From Burkholderiales bacterium (GTDB lineage Bacteria > Pseudomonadota > Gammaproteobacteria > Burkholderiales > SG8-41), in assembly GCA_005800795.1 (NCBI GenBank), contig SYEN01000319.1, positions 1 to 6,716 of the forward strand: a DNA stretch of 6,716 nucleotides, in the 5' to 3' direction. Made by a program: the position numbers and the translations under genes. How positions within the stretch are numbered: the stretch's first letter is position 1; every line of letters begins with the position of its first letter. Of this stretch, positions 1-5,721 are shown piece after piece. The notes under the pieces are model-generated. The model saw nothing but the letters and a program-made list of their open reading frames with translations, made no database searches and was not told the origin of the DNA.

Positions 1-537
1 CGCCTGCTGTATCGTTGCAGCGTCGAGCTTGTAGAGCTTGCACAACGAAGCCAGCCCCGAAAACAACGCCAGCGTGCCGGTGGCGTGGTAGCCGCGCTGA
101 TAGTGATCGTTGGTCATGCCTATGCCGAGCTTGCCGCCGACCTCAACGCCGGTGATATAGGCCTCGATGAAGTTCTTGCCGCTCACAGGCGTACTATCCA
201 TCGCCGCCATCAGCGCAGAAAGGATCACCGCGCTCGGATGCGCCGGCATCATCGACAGCACGTCGTCGTAATCGAGCGAGTGGCCGTAGGTGCCATTGAT
301 CAGTGCTGCGGTTTCGGGGGACGCTGTGCGCCCGGTGCCAAGGATCGGCGCCGCACCCGATTCGCGCAGGCTTTCAAGATATTTCTGCAGCGGCTCGGCC
401 ACTTCGGAGCTGACGCCGGCCAAAATAACGGCGAAGGTGTCGGCGATGACCTTGGTGGCGTTTTCAGTGCTGCCGTCTGGACAATCCGCAGCCTGGGTGT
501 TAACGATAAAATCCGCGATGGTTGCCGTGGCGCCCAT
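1..537 (-). CDS. MmgE/PrpD family dehydratase/isomerase-like protein, N-terminal part
   Basis: An open frame of 179 codons runs from ATG at 537 to the left edge without a stop, so only the N-terminal part (roughly 40% of a usual 450-residue member) is present. Family signatures are visible: NGTYGHSLDYDD at residues 81-92 (the members' usual N-G-x-x-x-H-x-x-D-[FY]-D-D block), H100-P101, and GYHATGT at 149-155 (usual G[FY]H-x-TGT). The start is supported by GGGAAGGA five bases upstream. MmgE/PrpD proteins dehydrate or isomerise small di- or tricarboxylates (methylcitrate, aconitate). The exact substrate cannot be read from this fragment, and it resembles the shorter generic MmgE/PrpD group rather than true PrpD. 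It is divergent from the PrpD-like gene at 648, with which it shares the intervening control region, suggesting a common regulator. Family call is secure; function is not. Confidence 0.9.
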   Translation of the reverse strand, partial: MGATATIADFIVNTQAADCPDGSTENATKVIADTFAVILAGVSSEVAEPLQKYLESLRESGAAPILGTGRTASPETAALINGTYGHSLDYDDVLSMMPAHPSAVILSALMAAMDSTPVSGKNFIEAYITGVEVGGKLGIGMTNDHYQRGYHATGTLALFSGLASLCKLYKLDAATIQQA

Positions 538-647
538 GATGATCCTTCCCTGTTATGTTGGAGACCCGAAAAAAATGGGTGTCTGAACCGATTGATCTGA
601 TTTCCAGTTTATTTTACCCGTGTGCGTAACACCCGAGCCGATTCACC
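538..647. promoter_or_regulatory. Divergent intergenic control region between two MmgE/PrpD-family genes
   Basis: This 110-bp gap separates two start codons pointing away from each other, so promoters for both directions must lie here or inside the genes. It contains an imperfect inverted repeat, AGACCC / GGGTGTCT (563-584), around an A7 run. GGGTGT (577-582) recurs inverted as ACACCC about 40 bp further right. A weak sigma-70-like TTGATC lies near 592 for the rightward gene with no convincing -10, and CATAAC lies near 557 on the minus strand. No box is strong enough to name a sigma factor or regulator. The rightward gene lacks a clear Shine-Dalgarno sequence, while the leftward one has a good one. 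Confidence 0.45.
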
Positions 648-2081
648 ATGACACAGCCCGTTGAAGCCTTGCCCTACGACCCGTTGCTGATCGACATCGC
701 GGACTACGTCGACCGCTACGAAATCCACAACGAGCGCGCCTGTGAAATCGCGCGCTACTGCCTGCTCGACAGCATGGCTTGTGCGCTCGACGCCCTCGAA
801 CACGACGTGTGCATGCGGCTGGTGGGGCCGCCCGCGCCGGGCGCGGGCATGATAAACGGCGCGCGCGTGCCGGGCACGAGTTACCAGCTCGATCCGGTGA
901 GCGCCACGTTCAGCATTGGCGCCATGGTGCGCTGGACGGATTTCAGTGATACGTGGGTGGCGCCGCAAACCACGCATCCATCGGATGACGTGGGCGCGAT
1001 TCTGGCGGTGGCGGATTATGTCAGCCGCGCGCGCATGGCCGCGGGCAAGCCGCCATTGACGCTGCGCACGGTGCTGGAGGCGATGATCAAGGCGCACGAG
1101 ATTCAGGGCGTGCTGGGTCTGGGACAAGGATTAAATCCGTACGGTATCGATCACGTGCTGCTGGTGAAAATCGCCTGCGCGGCGGTGGCGACTAAGTTGC
1201 TCGGAGGCACGCGCAATCAGATCATGGCAGCAACCTCACTCGCGCTTTTCGATCCGCCGTTATGCGTGCATCGCTTTGGCTCCAATACCGGCCCGCGCAA
1301 GAGCTGGGCCGCGGCTGAATGCGCAAGCAATGCCGTGCGCCTGGCGCTGATAGCGGTGAAGGGCGAACCGGGGTATCCACAGGTGCTGAGCCACCCAAAG
1401 TGGGGCTTTAACAAAACGCGCATGAACGGCGCGGAATTCAAACGCGGCGGCGAGTTTGGCGCGCTGGTGATGGAAAACGTGATTTTCAAAATCATGGGGC
1501 CAGTGGTGATTCACGCGCAGTCGTCGATTGAATGCGCGCTAGTGGTATCGCCACAGGTGCGCGAGCGGCTCAACGATATCGCCGCGATCAAACTTTTCAC
1601 GCACCAGCGCACGCTGGAAACCGTCGATAAAAAAGGCCCGCTGCGCAATCCGGCTGATCGCGATCATTGTTTGCAATACGCGATTGCGGTGTCGCTGCTT
1701 CGCGGCAGACTCACCGCGGCCGATTACGAGGACGACGTGGCGGCTGATCCGCGTATCGACCATCTGCGCGCGCTGATGACGGTGCAGGAAAATCCCGCCT
1801 ACACCGCGCGCTACAACGACAAAACGCTGCGCGCCAACCCGAACGGCATCGAAGTGGTTTTCAAGGACGGCAGCGGCACCGGGCTGGTGGAGCGCGAAAA
1901 CCCGGCCGGACACCCTCTGCGGCGAAAAGAAGGAATTCCTATATTAATCAATAAGTTAACAGATAGACTCGACCGGTATTACTCGTCCGAACAACGGCAA
2001 CGCCTACTCGGCTTTTGCCTCGATCACACGCGATTTCAGCAGGCGGGCGTGCCGGAATTCACCGACAGTTTTGCGCGCTGA
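648..2081 (+). CDS. prpD: PrpD-like 2-methylcitrate dehydratase family protein
   Basis: The product has 477 residues, against about 483 in E. coli PrpD, which dehydrates 2-methylcitrate to 2-methyl-cis-aconitate in the cytosolic methylcitrate cycle for propionate. PrpD blocks are collinear throughout: ARYCLLDSMAC (35-45), VPGTSYQLDP (74-83), RWTDFSDTW (95-103), HPSDD (110-114), IKAHEIQG (147-154), DHVLLVK (168-174), NTGPRKSWAA (213-222), DKKGPLRNPADRDHCLQY (327-344) and GRLTAADYED, plus a C-terminal GHPLRRKEGIP. Some blocks depart from standard PrpD: residues 201-212 and 104-109, and IMGPVVIHAQSSIE (282-295) where PrpD has a FP-x-x-FH-x-QT segment. The symbol therefore reflects family and not proven substrate. 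The ATG at 648 has no clear Shine-Dalgarno but fits the usual N-terminus. The stop is 33 bp before the oxidoreductase gene, so the two are probably co-transcribed. No prpB or prpC is nearby. Confidence 0.88.
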   Translation: MTQPVEALPYDPLLIDIADYVDRYEIHNERACEIARYCLLDSMACALDALEHDVCMRLVGPPAPGAGMINGARVPGTSYQLDPVSATFSIGAMVRWTDFSDTWVAPQTTHPSDDVGAILAVADYVSRARMAAGKPPLTLRTVLEAMIKAHEIQGVLGLGQGLNPYGIDHVLLVKIACAAVATKLLGGTRNQIMAATSLALFDPPLCVHRFGSNTGPRKSWAAAECASNAVRLALIAVKGEPGYPQVLSHPKWGFNKTRMNGAEFKRGGEFGALVMENVIFKIMGPVVIHAQSSIECALVVSPQVRERLNDIAAIKLFTHQRTLETVDKKGPLRNPADRDHCLQYAIAVSLLRGRLTAADYEDDVAADPRIDHLRALMTVQENPAYTARYNDKTLRANPNGIEVVFKDGSGTGLVERENPAGHPLRRKEGIPILINKLTDRLDRYYSSEQRQRLLGFCLDHTRFQQAGVPEFTDSFAR

Positions 2082-2114
2082 TTTTCAATCATAACCAAAC
2101 GGAACAAGTTACTC

Positions 2115-3122
2115 ATGGCCAAAGTAAACGGATGGGGGCTTATCGGTACCGGCAGAATCGCGGACGACCGCGTGCTGCCCGGCATTAACGCGTTTGAAGG
2201 CAATCGCCTCATCGGCGTCGTCAGCCGCTCGCAGGAGCGAGCCAACGCGTTCGCCAAAAAGTTCAATGCGAAACACGCTTACACCCGTTACGACGATCTG
2301 CTGAAGAACCCCGAAGTCACCGTCGTCGCCATTCACACACCCAACGCGCAACATGCCGAACAAGCCATAGCCGCCGCGCGCGCGGGCAAACACGTGTTTT
2401 GCGACAAGCCGATGGCCACCAGCGCGGCGGACGCCGAACGCATTGTGCGTGAATGCGAAAAAGCGGGCGTCACGCTGGGCGTGAATTTTCACAATCGGCA
2501 AATGCCGTGCTTTATCGAAACGCGGCGTGTCGTGCAAAGCGGCGAAATCGGCGACGTGCTGATGATTCAACTGGAAGCCAGCGCGGGCAGAGGTGCGGCG
2601 AGTGTGGCCGCCACCTGGCGGCAGGATCCGGCACAGGCGGGTCTGGGCACCAGTATGAACGTGGGCACGCATGTCTACGACATTCTGCGCTATATACTCG
2701 GCTCGGAAATCGTGCTGGTGTCGGCGATGTTCGACACTGCGCCGCACGTGATGGAAACCACCTCGCTCACCACGTTCAGATTCGCCAACGGCGCGCTGGC
2801 CCAGTTGAACGTCAATCAGTCCACGCCCAACCCGCACAACGATTTTGTGATCTACGGCAGCAAGGGCCGCATCACCGGCCGCGGCTTAACCCGCAGCCGC
2901 GACGGTGGCGAGATGCACGTGCACTTGAACGACGGCACCACGCGGTCACAAAAATATCCTGCGATCAACGCGCATGAAGCCTGTGTGATCGATTTCAGCA
3001 AGGCGCTGCTCGAAGGCCGCGCGCCTGCCGCGGGTGGCATCGACGGGCTGCGCAGCGTGCAACTGACCGACGCCATGGGTAAATCGGCTTGGGAGGGGGT
3101 GCATGTGCGGTTGGCGGGGTGA
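2115..3122 (+). CDS. Gfo/Idh/MocA family NAD(P)-dependent oxidoreductase
   Basis: A 335-residue protein of usual length for this family of cytosolic dehydrogenases acting on sugars, inositols and hydroxy-acids. The N-terminal Rossmann fold opens with GLIGTGRIA (8-16). TPNAQH (75-80) and CDKPMA (96-101) follow; the latter is the EKP motif with the catalytic lysine K98. The C-terminal alpha/beta domain (about 122-335) carries the substrate motif as NVGTHVYD (182-189) with H186. The usual aspartate four residues before that histidine is N182. The start ATG has GGAAC about 11 bases upstream, a weak site, but starting at the Rossmann strand fits the family. It lies 33 bp after the PrpD-like gene and probably shares its transcript. 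A strong hairpin follows 17 bp after the stop. The substrate is unknown; context suggests a hydroxy-acid or polyol feeding or draining the dehydratase step. Confidence 0.92.
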   Translation: MAKVNGWGLIGTGRIADDRVLPGINAFEGNRLIGVVSRSQERANAFAKKFNAKHAYTRYDDLLKNPEVTVVAIHTPNAQHAEQAIAAARAGKHVFCDKPMATSAADAERIVRECEKAGVTLGVNFHNRQMPCFIETRRVVQSGEIGDVLMIQLEASAGRGAASVAATWRQDPAQAGLGTSMNVGTHVYDILRYILGSEIVLVSAMFDTAPHVMETTSLTTFRFANGALAQLNVNQSTPNPHNDFVIYGSKGRITGRGLTRSRDGGEMHVHLNDGTTRSQKYPAINAHEACVIDFSKALLEGRAPAAGGIDGLRSVQLTDAMGKSAWEGVHVRLAG

Positions 3123-3138
3123 GTTTCTTGCCCGAGCC

Positions 3139-3178
3139 AGTTGCAGGCCGGAACGCTTACCGGTTCCGACCTGCGACT
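3139..3178. other. Long stem-loop downstream of the oxidoreductase gene
   Basis: AGTTGCAGG (3139-3147) pairs with CCTGCGACT (3170-3178) with one G-U, then, after a single C/A mismatch, CGGAAC (3149-3154) pairs with GTTCCG (3163-3168), leaving an 8-base loop. That is about 15 base pairs. No T-run follows on either strand, so it is not a classical terminator. It begins 17 bases after the stop at 3122 and could protect the 3' end of the upstream mRNA, be half of a tandem termination region with the hairpin at 3210, or be a dispersed palindromic repeat. Which of these applies cannot be told from one copy. Confidence 0.6.
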
Positions 3179-3200
3179 CGGCTGGTACGACGGCGTGCCC

Positions 3201-3231
3201 CACAAAACAAAACCCCGCCGGAGCGGGGTTT
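3201..3231 (-). terminator. Rho-independent terminator of the PEP-CTERM gene, possibly bidirectional
   Basis: AAACCCCGC (3210-3218) and GCGGGGTTT (3223-3231) form a perfect 9-bp GC-rich stem with a 4-base loop. Read leftward it is followed by TTTTGTTTTGTG, a good T-tract, about 20 bases after the PEP-CTERM stop at 3252. Read rightward the stem ends in TTTGTCTGG, a weaker tail that could still stop transcripts from the convergent oxidoreductase gene. Confidence 0.85.
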
Positions 3232-3251
3232 GTCTGGAGCCTAAAAAACAA

Positions 3252-3782
3252 TCAGGCCACTTGCGCCTGCTTTCTGCGCCGCGCGGCGAAACCCAGCAGC
3301 CCCAATCCGGCGAGCATCATGGCGTAGGTTTCGGGCTCGGGGACAGCAGATGTGAATTGGGCAAACGAGAAGACGTTACCGCCGTTGCTGCCAATGTTTA
3401 CGAATGGGCCGAAGGGGTTCGCCGGGCCACAGCAATCGGTTACGGTGTAGTAGTCGTAGCTGGTCGAATCACCGCGCCAAGCGATACGCACGCCGTTGTT
3501 AGACTGCTCCCCGGGATTCCAATCGCCGCCAGGGCCGGAGGCGCCGAACGTGTTGAACAGCACCGTTGCGGCGGCCAGCGCATCGGCTTGGGTGGTGAAG
3601 GTGATGCTCGGTGCCAGCGCGTTGAACGACTGGCCAGCATTGTTTCCGGCGTCGTCGTACAGCAACGACAGATTGTAGTTGTTGCCGAGGATGTTTACCA
3701 GGCCGACATTGACGGTGGCCGGGGCGGCTTGGGCGCCTGAGGCGGCCAGCAGGACGGCGGCGGCGATGAGACGAAGTTTCAT
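3252..3782 (-). CDS. PEP-CTERM sorting domain-containing exported protein
   Basis: The protein has 176 residues. Residues 1-19 form a signal peptide (MKLR, then a hydrophobic run, then AQA before the likely cleavage site). The C-terminus is a textbook PEP-CTERM tail: PEP at 148-150, a hydrophobic segment at about 153-167 (YAMMLAGLGLLGFAA), and a basic RRRK at 168-171. In bacteria with the EpsH/XrtA exosortase, such proteins are exported, cut near PEP and sent to the surface or exopolysaccharide matrix; no exosortase lies here. The middle is low in lysine and rich in N, G, S and T, with no enzyme motif I recognise. It holds one vicinal cysteine pair (C117-C118), the only cysteines. The start is fixed by AAAGGAG at 3791-3797, 8 bases upstream. 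A strong terminator follows. It is a single-gene unit, convergent with the genes on its left. Confidence 0.93.
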   Translation of the reverse strand: MKLRLIAAAVLLAASGAQAAPATVNVGLVNILGNNYNLSLLYDDAGNNAGQSFNALAPSITFTTQADALAAATVLFNTFGASGPGGDWNPGEQSNNGVRIAWRGDSTSYDYYTVTDCCGPANPFGPFVNIGSNGGNVFSFAQFTSAVPEPETYAMMLAGLGLLGFAARRRKQAQVA

Positions 3783-4057
3783 GACATTAACTCCTTTAGG
3801 TGTTGCTGAACAATTACAACGAGGATGACTTACGGTTAATTCTTACGGTTGAGATTGTCACGCCGGTTTACTGTATAGGCAATAGCCCGAAAGAACTAAT
3901 TTAGGGGGTAATTCGCATGATTTTTTCTTAATCGAGTTACTTGGGATTGAGGAGTAGAATTTAATATAAGTATTTGTTTTTATTGTATTATTTAGAATAA
4001 CTTAGCACACGTTGGGCCATATTGCTCCCACTTACCACTTCACGCTCACTACGCGCT
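3783..4057 (-). promoter_or_regulatory. AT-rich upstream region of the PEP-CTERM gene
   Basis: This 275-bp non-coding stretch is clearly AT-rich between about 3895 and 4005 against a GC-rich background. It must hold the leftward promoter of the PEP-CTERM gene and the end of the small gene at 4058. A possible -10 (TATACA on the minus strand, about 3872-3877) has no good -35. I searched for the sigma-54 pattern (GG, ten bases, GC) because RpoN controls PEP-CTERM genes in some Betaproteobacteria, and found no convincing match. No ORF with protein-like content is seen. Confidence 0.4.
3829..3850. repeat. Tandem 9-mer CTTACGGTT, possible operator
   Basis: CTTACGGTT occurs at 3829-3837 and 3842-3850, separated by AATT (13 bp start to start). 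It lies 47-68 bp upstream of the PEP-CTERM start codon, where it would fall in the leader or overlap the promoter. Direct repeats of this size near a start often bind a response regulator or other activator. No regulator can be named. Confidence 0.45.
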
Positions 4058-4336
4058 CTACCGCGCCCGCAACCGCTCCCTGTCATACCCCGCCACCCGC
4101 TTGTAGCGCTCTGACAACGCCGCAATTTCCTCGCGGCTGATCATATCATCAATGTTCTTGAACGGCTTGTCGCCGGTGCGCTTGTAAACCTCGTGCAGGA
4201 TGGCATCGGGCGGCGCGCTGCGGTTGGCCAGCACGACGTCGCGCGTGGCGGGCAGACGCCTGGCTTCATCAGCGGCGAGCGCGGCCAGCGGGTGGGTCTG
4301 CGCATTTGCCTTCATGCCCGCCGGCTTCAAGAGCAA
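4058..4336 (-). CDS. Small hypothetical protein
   Basis: The frame gives 92 residues from a TTG at 4336, or 85 from the ATG at 4315 (MKANAQTHPL...). An in-frame TAA lies about 54 bases upstream of the TTG. I favour the ATG, though only a weak GGCGGG precedes it. GC-rich third positions and a charged composition (many K, R, E and D, no cysteine) suggest real coding. There is no signal peptide or membrane segment; residues 45-92 look helical and strongly charged (EVYKRTGDKPFKNIDD, REEIAALSERYKR). I do not recognise the family. It follows the FMN dehydrogenase gene by about 80-100 bp on the same strand and may be its distal operon partner. It could also be a decayed remnant, since the preceding bases show frame-broken protein-like sequence. 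Confidence 0.5.
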   Translation of the reverse strand: MLLKPAGMKANAQTHPLAALAADEARRLPATRDVVLANRSAPPDAILHEVYKRTGDKPFKNIDDMISREEIAALSERYKRVAGYDRERLRAR

Positions 4337-4414
4337 TGGGCGGCGAACCCCACTCTCAAGGGCTTAATCGCAGCGCGTTTCCTTCTTCCCATTGCAATTC
4401 AAGATTACACGGGA
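4327..4414 (-). other. Spacer with overlapping protein-like frame fragments
   Basis: In the short gap after the dehydrogenase stop, three frames carry fragments. One reads NLELQWEEGNALRLSP and then stops. A second starts at ATG 4392, reads GRRKRAAIKPLRVGFAAHCS and stops at 4327. The third is the upstream part of the small gene (RRPLLLKPAGMK). A one-base change near 4337 would join the second to the third. This may be a decayed coding region, a dispersed sequence or chance. No Shine-Dalgarno supports the 21-codon frame. Confidence 0.25.
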
Positions 4415-5593
4415 TCACGCCGCCTGGGCGTGCCCATACGCCACGTGCTGCGGCCCGATCTCCGCGATGGTGTTGCACGAAACGTTGGCGATGCCGCGGC
4501 TGATTTCGCCGCGATAAATATCCAGCGCGCGCTTGGCGCCGTCATAGCCTGCCGCCGCGGTGCCATAGAGCGTGCTTCGGCCGATCAGCACGAACTGGGC
4601 GCCAAGCGCGATCGCCTTCACCACATCGCTGCCGCGCCGCACGCCGCTATCGAACACGATGGTGGTTTTGTGGCCCACGGCCTTGACGATATCCGGCAGC
4701 ACTTCAATCGGCGCCGGTGCGGCATCACAGTTGCGCCCGCCGTGGTTGGAAACGATGACACCGTCAGCGCCGTATTCCACCGATTTCTCGCAATCGTCCG
4801 GATGCAGCAGTCCCTTCACCAGCAACTTGCCGGGCCAGATGTCGCGCAGCGCTTTCAGATCATCCCAATTGAGCGAATCGCTGCGGGTTTCCTTGTTGCC
4901 GCCGTAAGCGGTGGTGATCTTGCCTTTCAGCTCATCAGGAAAGTTCACCCGCTCGGGCATGCCGCCGTTAGCAATGTAGCGTGCCAGCACGCCCAGCATC
5001 CAGCGCGGATGCGAGATGACATCCACTGTGTTTTTGCTGTTGTATGAAAACGGGACAGAAAAACCGTTGCGGCGATTGTATTCACGGTTGCCCGCCACTG
5101 CGCCGTCGACTGTCACCAGCAACGCTTCAAACCCTGCCGCCGACGCACGGCGCACGAGTTGGTGCGACAGCTTGCGGTCAGCCCACATATACAGTTGCAT
5201 CCATAGTGTGCCGCCAACGTCGCCGGCGATTTCCTCCATGCTGGTGATGGAGCCGGTGGCCAGCGAAAACGGCACACCCGCATCACGCGCCGCGCGCGCG
5301 AGCTCAAGCTCGCCCTTGTACCACATCATACCGGCCGCACCCGTGGGCGCGATACCGATGGGCATTTTGTGTTGCTTGCCGAACAGCGTGGTATCGAGCT
5401 TACGATTCGAAACATCCACCAGCATGCGCGGACGAAACTGAATGCGCTCGAACGCCTCGCGATTGTTGCGCAACGCGACTTCCTCTTCAGTGCCGCGGTC
5501 GACGAATTCGAACAGCCACTTCGGCAGCCGCCGTTTGGCCATGTCGCGCAGATCGAAAATATTTTGTGCGTCTGCCACGTCTGGAAAAATCAT
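4415..5593 (-). CDS. FMN-dependent alpha-hydroxy-acid dehydrogenase, (S)-mandelate/L-lactate dehydrogenase-like
   Basis: The 392-residue protein spans the whole FMN alpha-hydroxy-acid oxidase/dehydrogenase TIM-barrel, which oxidises an L-2-hydroxy-acid to a 2-keto acid. Expected active-site residues are present: Q133 and Y135 (QLY), D163 and R170, K260 (LVKGL), H284 and R287 in SNHGGR, and the FMN-phosphate motif DSGVRRGSD (315-323) with GR at 338-339. The region after residue 183 includes HPRW (195-198) and a 40-50 residue insertion like the membrane-binding loop of Pseudomonas mandelate dehydrogenase. A membrane-associated enzyme passing electrons to quinone is therefore more likely than a soluble oxidase. 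G85 also matches the dehydrogenase group. F30 replaces the usual active-site tyrosine. The ATG start has GGGAGGAGA, ending two bases before the ATG. It is the first gene after a 128-bp gap downstream of pgpA. Substrate unproven. Confidence 0.92.
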   Translation of the reverse strand: MIFPDVADAQNIFDLRDMAKRRLPKWLFEFVDRGTEEEVALRNNREAFERIQFRPRMLVDVSNRKLDTTLFGKQHKMPIGIAPTGAAGMMWYKGELELARAARDAGVPFSLATGSITSMEEIAGDVGGTLWMQLYMWADRKLSHQLVRRASAAGFEALLVTVDGAVAGNREYNRRNGFSVPFSYNSKNTVDVISHPRWMLGVLARYIANGGMPERVNFPDELKGKITTAYGGNKETRSDSLNWDDLKALRDIWPGKLLVKGLLHPDDCEKSVEYGADGVIVSNHGGRNCDAAPAPIEVLPDIVKAVGHKTTIVFDSGVRRGSDVVKAIALGAQFVLIGRSTLYGTAAAGYDGAKRALDIYRGEISRGIANVSCNTIAEIGPQHVAYGHAQAA

Positions 5594-5721
5594 GGTCTCC
5601 TCCCTGGTTGCATATTGTCTGGTTTACTATCGGGTCGATTGTGCCATACCTGCAAACAACAACCGGCGGCGTGCGAGTGAAGGCACCACCATGTGAGCGT
5701 GTGCAAACACTGCCACCGGGA
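5594..5721 (-). promoter_or_regulatory. Upstream region of the hydroxy-acid dehydrogenase gene
   Basis: The 128-bp gap between pgpA and the dehydrogenase is long for genes in one tight operon, so the dehydrogenase probably has its own promoter. On the minus strand TTGCAG followed 18 bases later by GATAGT is a weak sigma-70-like pair. TGCAAACA occurs twice on the plus strand (5651-5658 and 5702-5709), 51 bp apart or about five helical turns, possible half-sites. No clear terminator for pgpA is visible. Confidence 0.35.

Noticed and set aside
85..600. A 171-codon rightward open frame at the left edge
   Set aside because: The opposite strand encodes a clear MmgE/PrpD N-terminus with its own Shine-Dalgarno; the rightward product is low-complexity Arg/His-rich.
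609..1127. A 172-codon leftward frame covering the start of the PrpD-like gene
   Set aside because: Shadow of the PrpD frame; composition dominated by R, H and A, and it would run through the divergent promoter.
1930..1968. AT-rich patch near the 3' end of the PrpD-like gene, considered as an insertion scar
   Set aside because: The frame stays intact and the encoded residues (KEGIPILINKLTDRL) fit the normal PrpD C-terminal region, so it is only local codon choice.
2109..2837. A 242-codon leftward open frame opposite the Gfo/Idh/MocA gene
   Set aside because: Antisense shadow of a well-supported gene, rich in R, H and G with no family motif.
3783..4057. Sigma-54 promoter for the PEP-CTERM gene
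   Set aside because: No GG-N10-GC pair with acceptable flanks was found on the minus strand.
4193..5047. A 284-codon rightward open frame opposite the FMN dehydrogenase
   Set aside because: It is antisense to a strongly supported enzyme with all catalytic motifs; the translated product has no recognisable domain and its openness follows from GC-rich codon bias.
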